Shown here piece after piece: positions 41,368 through 50,668 of a stretch of 64,000 bases of DNA; positions within the stretch are counted from its first letter, which is position 1, and each line of letters starts with the position of its first letter. The DNA is from JAKLKS01 sp964370855. GTDB taxonomy: Bacteria > Planctomycetota > JAJSAM01 > JAKLKS01. Under the pieces are notes generated by a model. That model saw only the letters and a program-made list of their open reading frames with translations. It had not been told where the DNA came from and ran no database searches. The stretch spans positions 124,001-188,000 of the forward strand of contig CAYJMF010000001.1 in NCBI GenBank assembly GCA_964370855.1, given 5' to 3'. The translations under genes were made by a program, and so were the position numbers.

Positions 41368-44300
41368 CTACTCCCCCGGCACCGCGAGCACGAGCCCCTC
41401 CGCCGGCGCCGCCACCTTCCCGAGGTCCACGGTCCGCGACCCGAGGTGCAGGGCCAGCGAGTGCTCCCCTGGACGGATCCCCCGGATGAGGAACGTGCCG
41501 CCATCGCCGAGGCGCGCCGACGCGCTCCACCCGTCGACGCGGAGCGTCCCCTCGCGGAGCGGCTTCCCGGCGGCGTCCACGACCGTCCCCGAGAGGACCG
41601 CCCCCCGCGCGAGCGCGAGGACGACCTCCGAAGCCCCGGCGGCGACGGGTTCCGCCGTCCGGGCCGAAAGGAAGTCGGTCGGCGGCCCCCCGGCGGAGAG
41701 GTCGTAGGGGCCGGGCGCCAGCCCCTCCAGGCGGAAGACCCCCCGCCCGTCGGTGGTCGCGAGGACCGTCTTCCCCGGCTCCGGCCACGGCCACATCGAG
41801 CGGAGGTCGCGGGCGTACCCCGTGACGGCGATGCCCGGGATCGGCGCCCCCTCCCCGTCCACGACGCGGCCCTCCAGCGCCCCCCCCTTCGCCACGGTGA
41901 TCACGAGGTCCGTCGTCCCCGGCCGCACCCCGCGGGCCGCGCCGCCGAGGAGGCCGGGGCGGCCGTGGACCACGAGGTCGTAGACCTTCCCCTCATCGAG
42001 GGGCGGCGTGACGAAGGAGCCGTCCTCCTCCCAGAGCCCCATTCCCGAGGAGAAGCCGCTCCCGTCGGCGTTCACGCCCCGCAGGTCGAACCCGCTGCTG
42101 CCCCGGGGGAGCGGGCTCCCGTCCTCGAGGAGGAGGCGGCCGCGGATGACGAGGGAGCGCCCGGGCCGGACGACGAGGTCCGTCGTCCCCGCGGCGACGG
42201 CGGGGACCCGCACCGGGGCGAGCCCGCCGCGGGGATCCACCTGGAGCACGTATTCCCCCGCGGGGAGGCCGCGGAAACGGAAGGCGCCGTCGAGACCGAT
42301 GTCCGCGCGCTGGAAGACCCCCGGCCCGTTGAGGGTGACCATCCCCCCCGCCGCGGGGCGGTCCTCCCCGTCGAGGACCCGCCCGGCGATGGGGAGTCCG
42401 CGCCGCAGGAGCAGGCGCACCTCCCCGCTCCCCGCCGGCACGCCCGCGACCTTCACCGGCTCGAACTCCCCCGTCGGCCCCGGATCGGAGATGCGGCCCG
42501 TGCAGACGTCGTACTTCACGTCCTCGAGCCCGTCGATGCGGAAGCGGCCCGCGCCGTCGGTCAGCGTCTCGCGGAGCCGGATGACGCCGCCCAGGAACAG
42601 GGAGCGGTTCGCCCAGACGAGGATCCCGGCGACGGGCTTCCCCGTCTCCTCCTCGACGGCGACGCCGGAGAGGGAGAGGGAATTCTCCAGGGCGAACACC
42701 TGCTCCTCCGCCCCGGGCGGGACTTCTCGAGAGGATTCGACGAAGCCCGGCGCCTCCACTTCGACGAAGGTCTCCTCCCGCGCGAGCCCGCCCACGGTGA
42801 ACCTCCCCTCCCCGTCGGTGACGGCGTCCAAGGGGCCGTCCGTCTCCCGCCGTCGGGCGGGCATCGCCCGCACCGTCGCGCCGGGCACCGGCGCCCCCGC
42901 GCCGTCCACCGCCCGCCCCGCCAGCGTCCAGCCCACCTCGAGAACGAGATCTAGTTCCGTCCGCTCCTCCCCCTCCCCGAGCCCCTCGACGGCGGACCGG
43001 GCCGGGGGGCAGCCCTCGGCCCGAGCCTCGAGGGAGTGATCCCCCGCGGGCAATCCCTCGAAGCGGAAGGCGCCGTCCTCCCCGACGGCGGCGATGCGCT
43101 CCACCCGGTCCGGGGAGTACGCGCGGACGAAGGGGGCGGAGAGCGCCGCCCCGTCGGCGCGCCGGACCCGGCCCGCGAGGCAGGAGGTGGAGGGTCGGGG
43201 CGGATCCTCCGCGTCGAGCACGACGTCGGCCAGGGTCCCGCCCCCGGCGGGCACCTCGACGCGGCAGGATTCCGGCACCTGCCCGCTGCGGAGGGCGGCC
43301 CAGGGATCCGCCGGCGTGGCCGTGTGGACGAGGCCCGGCGCGCGGACGCGGATCAGCGCCGCGCCGGCCAGGGCCCGGATCCCGTAGCGGCCCTCGGGCC
43401 CCGTGACGCCCGCCGGGGCGGCGATGTTGGCGGGCGCCGCGCCGGCGGCGGGAATCGGATGAAGGTCCACCACGGCGCCGGCCACGGGGGTGCCGTCCCG
43501 CCGGAGCACGCGGCCGTCCACGACCGCTCCCCGCCGGAGCCGGACCTCGACGCGCAGCCGATCCCCGGAGGCGAAGCGGTAGTGCGGGGGGAAGACGGCC
43601 GCGGTCCACAGGAAGTCGCGGAGGAACCCCGCCGCCTCCACCTCCAGCACGTAGGGGAGCGAGGGGGGGATGCCCTCCACCAGGAACTCTCCATCGCTCC
43701 CCGACGCGACTTCACGGCCGAAGGAGGCCGACCGCTGCATCCCGGAGACGATGGTCGCATGGAAGAAGACGCTCGCCCCGGGGACCGGGGCCCCCGTGGC
43801 GTCGTCCACGACCCGCCCCTCGAGGACGCAGCCCCCCTCGAGACGCAGGTCGAGGTTCCGCGGTCCGGGGACGCGGACGAAGGCGATGGCCCGGTGAAGC
43901 GCGCCCCCGGCGCGCACCGAGATCTCGTGGCTGCCCGGGGGGAGGCCCTCGAGCCGGTAGCGTCCCGCCCCGTCGGCCGTCGCGGCGCAGCCCCCGCCGA
44001 GGACCACGGCCCCCGGGAGCGGCGCCCCGTCGGGGCCGAGGACCGCGCCCTCGAGCGTGGAGGAGGAGAGGAGCACCACGGTGCGGGCCGCCTCCTCGCC
44101 TGCGCGGTCGATGCGGAGTTCCTCCTCGTGGATCCCGAATGCCGCCGCCGTCACGCGGAGGCGAAAGGCGCCGGGCGGGATCCCCGCGAGGACGGCGGCG
44201 CCGTCGGCTCCGCTCACCGCCGCCGCCGTCGCGGGCGTCCCGCCGGGAATCGGTTCCCGGAACTGCTGGCGCCAGGAGTTGTCCTCGATGCGAAGCGGCC

Positions 44301-45267
44301 GGGGCTCCACGGCGACCCGGGCCAGGCCCACGGGTCGGCCCGCGCCATCGATCACGCGGACCGCGAGGCGGGCCCCGGCGACGGGGGGGGCGACGGCCCC
44401 CCCCGTCGTATCCGTCGGCGCGGGATCGGCCGGCCCTGCTGGGCGGCCGTGCGCCCTCGGGGTGCTACCGCCGCTCACCGTCGCGGGGACCGGAGGCTCC
44501 CCGGTGCTCAGCGCCCACCACCCGGCGGTGCCGAGCAGGATCAGCGCCGCCGCGACGGCGGCCGTGCCCTTCTTCGCCATGAGGAGTCCTCCCGCCGCCG
44601 CCGCCGCCGATGCGCCCGCACCCCCCGCCGCCACCGGCACGGGGACCCGCCGAAGAAGTTCCTTCCGCACCGCGTCCAGCCCCCGCGGGACCCGCGCCCC
44701 GAAGAGGAAGGCCGGCAGCACGCCCATCCCGACGCGCAGTTTCTCCACGGCCCGGTGGAGGAGGGAGCGCACAGTCCCCGGCGGCTCGCCGCGGATGTGG
44801 GCGATCTCCCCCGGCTCGAGGCCGTACCGCCACCGCATGAGGGCGACGGCGCGGTAGGGCTCGGGGAGGGAGTCGAGGGCCTCGCGGACCTTTCCCTCCA
44901 GCTCCCTCCGCTCCGCCTCGTCGGCGGGATCCGCCGGGAGGAGGCGCGGCTCGATGCGGAGGGGGTCCACGGTCCGCCCCCCCCGCCACCGCTCCCGCCC
45001 CACCTTGTGGCGGAGGATCCCGAGGAGCCACGGCATCACCGGGAGCGCGGGGTCGTACCGGTCGGCCTGCTCCAGGGCCGCGAGGAAGGTCTCCTGGAGG
45101 GCGTCCTCCGCCGAGGCGGCGTCCCGGGAGAGGGAGAGGGCGACCCGGAAGAGGACCGGCGCCGTCGCGTCGAAGAGCGCGCCGAGGGCGGCCGGCTCCC
45201 CGGTCGAGCGGAAGCGGGCGAGGAGGTGCTCGGGCGCGGTCGTGCCGACCGGTGTCGGGGGAGGCAT
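41368..45267 (-). CDS. ECF sigma factor fused to membrane helix and CarboxypepD_reg repeats (sigma fusion 3)
   Basis: A 1299-residue fusion, the longest of the three. The sigma domain (residues 1-185) has region 2 (SAEDALQETFLAALEQADR) and region 4 (LPEPYRAVALMRWRYGL, GTVRSLLHRAVEKLR). The membrane helix is at about 236-252 (AVAAALILLGTAGWWAL). A Pro-rich stalk leads to about eleven CarboxypepD_reg repeats (e.g. LEGRVVDDATGAPVPGASV, IAGRVLDGEDRPAAGGMV). It ends in the closing module VDLGKVAAPAEGLVLAV shared with sigma-less giants A, B, C and F. ATG 45267 has no Shine-Dalgarno but TAACTC 7 nt upstream, suggesting a leaderless transcript. Internal ATG 44580 has GGGAGGA upstream. Giant E lies 62 bp upstream on the same strand. 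Confidence 0.91.
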   Translation of the reverse strand: MPPPTPVGTTAPEHLLARFRSTGEPAALGALFDATAPVLFRVALSLSRDAASAEDALQETFLAALEQADRYDPALPVMPWLLGILRHKVGRERWRGGRTVDPLRIEPRLLPADPADEAERRELEGKVREALDSLPEPYRAVALMRWRYGLEPGEIAHIRGEPPGTVRSLLHRAVEKLRVGMGVLPAFLFGARVPRGLDAVRKELLRRVPVPVAAGGAGASAAAAAGGLLMAKKGTAAVAAALILLGTAGWWALSTGEPPVPATVSGGSTPRAHGRPAGPADPAPTDTTGGAVAPPVAGARLAVRVIDGAGRPVGLARVAVEPRPLRIEDNSWRQQFREPIPGGTPATAAAVSGADGAAVLAGIPPGAFRLRVTAAAFGIHEEELRIDRAGEEAARTVVLLSSSTLEGAVLGPDGAPLPGAVVLGGGCAATADGAGRYRLEGLPPGSHEISVRAGGALHRAIAFVRVPGPRNLDLRLEGGCVLEGRVVDDATGAPVPGASVFFHATIVSGMQRSASFGREVASGSDGEFLVEGIPPSLPYVLEVEAAGFLRDFLWTAAVFPPHYRFASGDRLRVEVRLRRGAVVDGRVLRRDGTPVAGAVVDLHPIPAAGAAPANIAAPAGVTGPEGRYGIRALAGAALIRVRAPGLVHTATPADPWAALRSGQVPESCRVEVPAGGGTLADVVLDAEDPPRPSTSCLAGRVRRADGAALSAPFVRAYSPDRVERIAAVGEDGAFRFEGLPAGDHSLEARAEGCPPARSAVEGLGEGEERTELDLVLEVGWTLAGRAVDGAGAPVPGATVRAMPARRRETDGPLDAVTDGEGRFTVGGLAREETFVEVEAPGFVESSREVPPGAEEQVFALENSLSLSGVAVEEETGKPVAGILVWANRSLFLGGVIRLRETLTDGAGRFRIDGLEDVKYDVCTGRISDPGPTGEFEPVKVAGVPAGSGEVRLLLRRGLPIAGRVLDGEDRPAAGGMVTLNGPGVFQRADIGLDGAFRFRGLPAGEYVLQVDPRGGLAPVRVPAVAAGTTDLVVRPGRSLVIRGRLLLEDGSPLPRGSSGFDLRGVNADGSGFSSGMGLWEEDGSFVTPPLDEGKVYDLVVHGRPGLLGGAARGVRPGTTDLVITVAKGGALEGRVVDGEGAPIPGIAVTGYARDLRSMWPWPEPGKTVLATTDGRGVFRLEGLAPGPYDLSAGGPPTDFLSARTAEPVAAGASEVVLALARGAVLSGTVVDAAGKPLREGTLRVDGWSASARLGDGGTFLIRGIRPGEHSLALHLGSRTVDLGKVAAPAEGLVLAVPGE
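44578..44593 (-). promoter_or_regulatory. Internal Shine-Dalgarno and in-frame ATG before the membrane helix of sigma fusion 3
   Basis: On the minus strand GGGAGGA (44593-44587) stands 6 nt before in-frame ATG 44580 (Met230). The product would begin MAKKGTAAVAAALILLG, almost the same layout as the starts of giants C and E. The Gly pair is written GGA GGA. Confidence 0.5.
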
Positions 45268-45329
45268 GCACAGAGAGTTACAGGAAGGAAGGGTCCGCGT
45301 TGCACGGGATCCCCGGATTCCCGGCGCGC

Positions 45330-48300
45330 CTACTCGAACTTCAGCTCCACGCCCGCCGCCGGGGCCTCGATGACGCCCCCGTCCACCGGCTTCGCCTGGC
45401 GGCGGGTGTCCACGACCTTCACCCGATGGGGCCCCGGCGCGAGGCCGGAGATCCGGAAACTCCCGTCCTCGCGGACGCGGGCGGAGACACCGGTCGACTC
45501 GGGGCCGCCGACCGGGGTCGCGATCACCGCGAGCGGCCCCTCCCCCGTCCCGGCGACGCGTCCCTCGATGGCCGCCCCGAAGGCGAGCCGGAACTCCAGG
45601 GGCTTCCCGTCGGCGGCGGCCGTCGCGGCCGCGGCCGGCGCCCACTCCGTCCCCCCGGTCCGGACCGAGACGCGGAAGCGGAACTCTCCGAGCCTCTCCA
45701 TCGAGAAGGACCCCTCCCCGTCCGTGGAGGCCTCCCCCCTCGTCCCGTCCTCCGGGCCCCGCGCGTCCATCGCCTCGGCCCGCACCCCGAGCCCGCGGAG
45801 GGGGGCGCCGCCCGCGTCGTAGACCCGGCCGGCGAGGGCGAGCCCCCGCCCGAGGAGGAGGGTCGCCTCCCCCGCCCCCGGGCGCGCGCCCCGGAGGAAC
45901 CCGCCAACCCCGGACCGGCCGCCGTGGAGGAAGAGGTCGTAGGCCAGGCCGGGATCGAGGCCGGGGATCACGAAGCTCCCGTCCCGCTCCGCCTTCACCC
46001 GGCGCTCGGTCCCGGGCTCCGGCTTCCCCTCACCGGCGGGAACCGCGCCGACGGAGAGAGCGAGATCCTCCAGCCGCTCCGTCACGTCCACGATGCGACC
46101 CTTGAGATCCACGCCAGCGACAAGGCGAATCTCGACGTCCTCCCGCCCCGCCTTGACGTCGCCGAGGACCGCCGGCAGAAGCGCCCCGCTCCTCTCCCCG
46201 CCGCGCCGCCAGTCCGGCGGCCAGGCGAAGACGCGGGTGGGGCCGGCGGGGAGGGCGCGGAACCGGAAGGAGCCGTCCGCCGCCGTCATGGTCCCCTCCC
46301 GCTGCTTCTCAGGCAAGGTCCCGACCCCGACCCGGGCCCCGGCCACGGGCCCGCCTTCGGCGTCGAGGACGCGGCCGGCGAGGGGGAAGCCCGGCTCCAT
46401 CTCGAGGGTGACGGGCGCCCCCCCCGCCTCGGCCTTGGAGGACGGCCGGTGGAGCCAGGACCCGGGCGGCAGGACCTGGAGATCGTGGACTCCCGGGCGG
46501 AGGCCGGCGATCCGGAAGCGGCCCCGCGCATCGGAGGTGGATGTTCCGTGGGAGGGCATCGGGGAGGGAACGCCTCGGGGTGCCGCCACGGGGGGCCCGG
46601 AGGCCGTGACCATCGCGCCGGCGATGGGCTCCTCCGTGTCCGCCCGCACCACCCTCCCCTCGAGGGTGCGTGCGCGGAGGAGCGGAATGCGCACCTCCTC
46701 TCCCTCGACGGTGGGGTACTCGGGCACGTACCCGGCGGCGGCGACGTTGATCCGCTGCGGCCCCGCCTCGAGCCCGCCGAGGACGAACCGCCCCTCTAGG
46801 TCCGTCGTCTGCGCGGCCGTCCTCGCGACGACCCGGGCGCCCGGCACGGGGCGTCCCTCCTCGTCGATGACGACGCCGCGGAGCGTCGCCTCCGCGCGGA
46901 GGCGGATCTCCACCGGCCCCCGCTCCTCCCCGCCGACGAGGTCGGGGAGTTCGAAGGTTCCCTCCGCGTGGCCCGCGTGCCGGACGAGGAGGACCTGCTG
47001 CGGGTAGCCGCGGAGGCCGGTGATGCGGAACGTCCCGTCGGCGGCGCACACCGCCGAGGGAATTCCGCTCGCCCCGGGGGGACCGAACTCCGAGTGGGAC
47101 GCCGCGGTCCCGGCGGCGCTGCGGACCTCCGCCCCCGCCACGGGGCCGCCGGCCGCGTCGAGGACGACGCCGTGCACCGAGGCTCCCCGGGGGACGACCC
47201 GGCGCAGCCCCTCCACGGAGCCACCGTCGGGGATGTCGAACGCGGGGAGAAGGGGCGTCGAACCCGCTCCCCCCTCGAGGGCGAGGGAGTATCCCCGGCC
47301 GGGGGGAACACCGTGGATGGCGAAACTGCCGTCCGGCGCCGACCGCGCGAAGCCCCGCGCGGCTCCCCCCTCCGCCGCGAGGTTCAGGATGAGCCCGGCC
47401 TCCGGGCGCCCCTCCGCGTCCACGAGGATCCCCGAGACCGTGCCGCCGCGGCGGAGCACGAGGTCGATGGAGCAGGCGCCCTCCTCCGGCACCACCACGG
47501 AGCACTCGGGGGGGAAGCCCTCCGCCCGGGGCATCATGAAGCCCATGCCGCCGGGATACGCGGGCTGCCACCAGCCCGCCGCGGAGACCTTCACCATGGC
47601 CGGCCCGATCCGCGCCCCGCCGAGGACGAAGGTCCCGTCGGGGAGCACGGTGGCTCCCCTGCCGACCGAGAAGCCACCGGGGCCCGTGGCCTGGGCGAGC
47701 TGGACATGGGCGAAGGGCACGGGGGAGCCGTCCTCCCCGCGGACCGTGCCGCGGATCGTCCGCGCGCGCTGGAGCCGGAGATCGAGGGGCTCCCCCGGCA
47801 GGAGGGAATCGGGCCGCCCCCCGGCGACGGTCCAGCGCCCGTCGAGGTGATCCCTCGCGGCGGCGAACAGGAGCACGCCCGTCCCGCCGGGCGACGGGAG
47901 GGCGAACGTCCCCTCCCCGTCGGTCTCCGTGTCCACTCTCCCGGAGGGGCCGTCGAAGGGAGGGTACCCGTGGGCGGTGACGACGGCCCCGGCGATTCCC
48001 GCACCCGTCTCCGCGTCCCGCACCCGGCCCCGCAGGGTATCCACGGGAACGCAGACCAGGCGGATCGGATCCGCGGAGGGGACCGCGACCCGGTCCTTCC
48101 CCGCCTTCACGCCGGAGGGGAGCAGGGCGGAGACCGCGACGGTGCCCGGCGCGAGGCCCTCGAGGCGGCAGGCGCCGTCGGCCCCGGTGATCGCCTCGAC
48201 GACGACCTCGCTCCACGCCGCCCGCACCCGGGCGCCCGGCACCGGCAGGCCGGCCCCGTCGGTCACCTCCACGTCGAGCGTCGTGCCCGGACCGAGGACC

Positions 48301-49028
48301 AGGTCCACGGGTTCCGGATCCCGATCCGGGGCCACGAGGATCTCCCGTACCTTCGCCGCCCTCCCCGCGGCCACGGCCTCCAGCCGGTAGATCCCCGGCT
48401 CCAGGGAGGGGAACGCGCCGCGCCCCCCTTCGTCCGCCTCCGTCCGGGCGGCGACGGCCCAGGGGGCGGCGTCGTCCCGGCGGACCGGGACCGCGGAACT
48501 CCACGACGGCGCCTGGCGGAGGAGGAGGCGGGCGCCGGCCGCGGGGCCGCCTTCCCCGAGGAGGACCCGGGCCGCGAGCGCGCGGCCCTCGCCGAGGGGG
48601 ATCACGCCGAGGTCGAGGGTTCCCGTCCGGGGGACGATCAGTCCCGGCCGGAGCGCCGCGGCGAGGCCGGGGGAAGTGAGCGCCGCGTCCACCCGGGAAC
48701 CACGGGGAAGTCCGCTGATGCGAAACCTCCCGTCGGCGCCCGCCACCGCCCTGAGGACGGTGCCGTCGCCGAGGGTGACGGCGACCGCGACGGGGAGAGG
48801 TTCCACGGTCCCGCGGCGGACCGCCCATCCCTCGAGGTCGGTCGTCGGGGGGGCGGGCGCCGGAGGAGCGGGTGCGGGCGGGGCGCCCTCGGCGCGGGCG
48901 GCCGGGAATGCCGTTGACGTCCGCTCCTCCGGCGGAAACGTCCCGCCGTCTTCACGGAGCAGCAGGGCCCCCGCCCCGAGGACGGCGAGCACCGCGAGGC
49001 CGACCGCTACCTTCGGGACCCGGGCCAT
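45330..49028 (-). CDS. Membrane-anchored giant CarboxypepD_reg repeat protein E
   Basis: A 1232-residue protein. MARVPKVAVGLAVLAVLGAG begins the anchor helix (to about residue 25). A Pro/Ala stalk and about twelve CarboxypepD_reg repeats follow (LDVEVTDGAGLPVPGARV, LRGVVIDEEGRPVPGARV, LAGRVLDAEGGPVAGARV). It ends with KPVDGGVIEAPAAGVELKF, a divergent version of the closing module. GGGAGG lies 6 nt before ATG 49028. Sigma fusion 3 starts 62 bp downstream on the same strand, so the two may be co-expressed or serve as partners through like repeats. Function unknown. Confidence 0.88.
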   Translation of the reverse strand: MARVPKVAVGLAVLAVLGAGALLLREDGGTFPPEERTSTAFPAARAEGAPPAPAPPAPAPPTTDLEGWAVRRGTVEPLPVAVAVTLGDGTVLRAVAGADGRFRISGLPRGSRVDAALTSPGLAAALRPGLIVPRTGTLDLGVIPLGEGRALAARVLLGEGGPAAGARLLLRQAPSWSSAVPVRRDDAAPWAVAARTEADEGGRGAFPSLEPGIYRLEAVAAGRAAKVREILVAPDRDPEPVDLVLGPGTTLDVEVTDGAGLPVPGARVRAAWSEVVVEAITGADGACRLEGLAPGTVAVSALLPSGVKAGKDRVAVPSADPIRLVCVPVDTLRGRVRDAETGAGIAGAVVTAHGYPPFDGPSGRVDTETDGEGTFALPSPGGTGVLLFAAARDHLDGRWTVAGGRPDSLLPGEPLDLRLQRARTIRGTVRGEDGSPVPFAHVQLAQATGPGGFSVGRGATVLPDGTFVLGGARIGPAMVKVSAAGWWQPAYPGGMGFMMPRAEGFPPECSVVVPEEGACSIDLVLRRGGTVSGILVDAEGRPEAGLILNLAAEGGAARGFARSAPDGSFAIHGVPPGRGYSLALEGGAGSTPLLPAFDIPDGGSVEGLRRVVPRGASVHGVVLDAAGGPVAGAEVRSAAGTAASHSEFGPPGASGIPSAVCAADGTFRITGLRGYPQQVLLVRHAGHAEGTFELPDLVGGEERGPVEIRLRAEATLRGVVIDEEGRPVPGARVVARTAAQTTDLEGRFVLGGLEAGPQRINVAAAGYVPEYPTVEGEEVRIPLLRARTLEGRVVRADTEEPIAGAMVTASGPPVAAPRGVPSPMPSHGTSTSDARGRFRIAGLRPGVHDLQVLPPGSWLHRPSSKAEAGGAPVTLEMEPGFPLAGRVLDAEGGPVAGARVGVGTLPEKQREGTMTAADGSFRFRALPAGPTRVFAWPPDWRRGGERSGALLPAVLGDVKAGREDVEIRLVAGVDLKGRIVDVTERLEDLALSVGAVPAGEGKPEPGTERRVKAERDGSFVIPGLDPGLAYDLFLHGGRSGVGGFLRGARPGAGEATLLLGRGLALAGRVYDAGGAPLRGLGVRAEAMDARGPEDGTRGEASTDGEGSFSMERLGEFRFRVSVRTGGTEWAPAAAATAAADGKPLEFRLAFGAAIEGRVAGTGEGPLAVIATPVGGPESTGVSARVREDGSFRISGLAPGPHRVKVVDTRRQAKPVDGGVIEAPAAGVELKFE

Positions 49029-49260
49029 CTCTGCCTCCCCGGCTGGATCCTACCGGCCCCTCCCGCCGCCGGCGGGGAAGGGAATCAAATCCAACGGTGA
49101 CCGGGGAGGCGGGTTCGGGGAATCGGAGGTCAATTCGGATCCGGGATCTTCTACGTCGCGTCCTTCTCCGCGTGACCATGGTAGGCACGGTGGTCCCTCC
49201 CCCACGGGTGCTCGATGAAGTCCATGAACCGGGCAGGTTGCCGTCGGTACACTTCGGCCA

Positions 49261-49962
49261 ATGGACACCTACAGCGTGTACTGCGACGAGAGCGGCCACA
49301 TGCCGACCGGAGACCAGCCGGTCATGGTCCTTGGCGCACTGTGGTGCCCTTCGACCGAGATCCGCCGCTTGTCAGGGGCGATGCGAGGGATCAAGAGGGC
49401 GCATGGACTCGCGGCCTCCATGGAGGCGAAGTGGACCAAGGTCTCACCGGCCGGGTTTGATCTCTACCGGGACATGGTGCGCCTATTCCTCGATGAACCT
49501 CACCTGCAGTTCAGGTGCATCGTCATTCGGGAGAAGGAGAAGTTGCGGCACGCGGCATACGGCCAGGACCATGACACGTGGCTCTACAAGATGTACTACA
49601 GCATGCTCAAGGTGGTCATCAAGCCGGGGGCGCAGTGGCGCATCTACCTCGACATCAAGGACACTCGAAGCGCGAGCAAGATGCGGGGACTTCACGATGT
49701 CCTGTGCAACACCATCCGCGACTTCGACAAGTCGATCATCGCGCGCATCCAGACCATCCGCTCGCACGAGAGCGAACTCCTTCAACTGTCCGACATTCTC
49801 ATCGGGGCGGTCCAATCCGCCAATCGGAGTGCCCCGAAGGAAGGGGCGAAGGGCAGGCTGATCGAGTTCATTCGCCATCGCACAGGCCTGAGCCTGACCT
49901 CTTCGACGTGGCTCACCGAGCCGAAGTTCAATGTGTTCGCCTGGACGCCGAGAGAGGAATAG
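49261..49962 (+). CDS. DUF3800 family protein
   Basis: A 233-residue protein with the DUF3800 start motif YSVYCDESGH (Asp9-Glu10), KWTKVSP and the C-terminal SDILIGAVQSANR. The family has an RNase H-like fold with conserved acidic residues and is scattered in bacteria and phages, often next to mobile or defence genes. Codon use here is visibly less GC-rich than in the neighbours. TACACT (49248-49253) stands 7 nt before ATG 49261 with no Shine-Dalgarno, which suggests leaderless translation. The partner gene starts 15 bp downstream. Confidence 0.9.
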   Translation: MDTYSVYCDESGHMPTGDQPVMVLGALWCPSTEIRRLSGAMRGIKRAHGLAASMEAKWTKVSPAGFDLYRDMVRLFLDEPHLQFRCIVIREKEKLRHAAYGQDHDTWLYKMYYSMLKVVIKPGAQWRIYLDIKDTRSASKMRGLHDVLCNTIRDFDKSIIARIQTIRSHESELLQLSDILIGAVQSANRSAPKEGAKGRLIEFIRHRTGLSLTSSTWLTEPKFNVFAWTPREE

Positions 49963-49977
49963 GGGGCCGCGTCACCG

Positions 49978-50487
49978 ATGCCTCCAAGCTGGCTCCCGGG
50001 GCTACTCGACTACTCGGGAGATCTCCCGACCTATATTGAGACGGTGTTCGCCCGATACAAGGCGGACTTGAGTGCCGGCGGGCTGGCGGTGTTCGGGGTC
50101 CCGGTGATAGTGCCCGCGAGCCCGCTCGTCGACGGCAAGCCCAGGACCTTCTGGCATCTCGTTTCCGAGGACAGCAGTGACTTCCCGGGAGCCGAACGCG
50201 GAGTCAGCATCTCGCGGTGCGAGAGGATCGGGTGGGTCCGCGCGATCATCGACCATCACACGGATCCCACGCTGAAGCGCTGGACTGCAACGCGCAACGG
50301 GAAGAGGAATCTACTGCTCGCCCTTCCGGACTTTGACTATGTGGCAATCTTCGCACTGCTGGATGGGGCGGCACCGCCACAACTGCCAGCCAGGGGGAGA
50401 GCGCGTCTGTTGACTGCATTCCCTGCGCGGTATCCCCACAGGAGAAGGAAGTTCCAGCGAGATTACGACGGGGGGAACAAGGTGTAG
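49978..50487 (+). CDS. Small accessory protein paired with DUF3800, function unknown
   Basis: A 169-residue cytoplasmic protein. Recognisable stretches are FGVPVIVPASP, RTFWHLVSEDS, SRCERIGWVRAIID and LLALPDFDYVAIFALL; the FWHLxSE and RCERIxWxR motifs recall small phage- or plasmid-associated proteins, but I cannot name the family with confidence. It ends with a basic tail (ARYPHRRRKFQRDYDGG). It starts 15 bp after the DUF3800 gene and shares its lower GC, so the two were probably acquired together. A strong hairpin follows 5 bp after the stop. Confidence 0.78.
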   Translation: MPPSWLPGLLDYSGDLPTYIETVFARYKADLSAGGLAVFGVPVIVPASPLVDGKPRTFWHLVSEDSSDFPGAERGVSISRCERIGWVRAIIDHHTDPTLKRWTATRNGKRNLLLALPDFDYVAIFALLDGAAPPQLPARGRARLLTAFPARYPHRRRKFQRDYDGGNKV

Positions 50488-50492
50488 GGTCC

Positions 50493-50516
50493 GGCGCCGC
50501 CTGCATCGGCGGCGCC
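50493..50516 (+). terminator. Perfect 9-bp hairpin terminator
   Basis: GGCGCCGCC (50493-50501), loop TGCATC and GGCGGCGCC (50508-50516) begin 5 bp after the stop of the DUF3800 partner. A second, two-layer hairpin follows: TACTCCT (50519-50525) with AGGAGTA (50550-50556), and TCTAC/GTAGA at 50526-50540. Confidence 0.75.
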
Positions 50517-50668
50517 AGTACTCCTTCTACGCATGGTAGACGAGCTTAGAGGAGTATGGCACACGGAGGGGGCTTGGTCAAGGCCCGTGCGCTGCATCCG
50601 CTCGGGTCCGTGGTGAGAACGGAAGGTGGGCGACCCCTCCCGCCGCCGGGGGGGGGGTCCCGAACCTC

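Noticed and set aside
50519..50556. Integron attC site
   Set aside because: The nested hairpin lacks the conserved attC core sequences and there is no integrase; it is better read as part of a terminator region.
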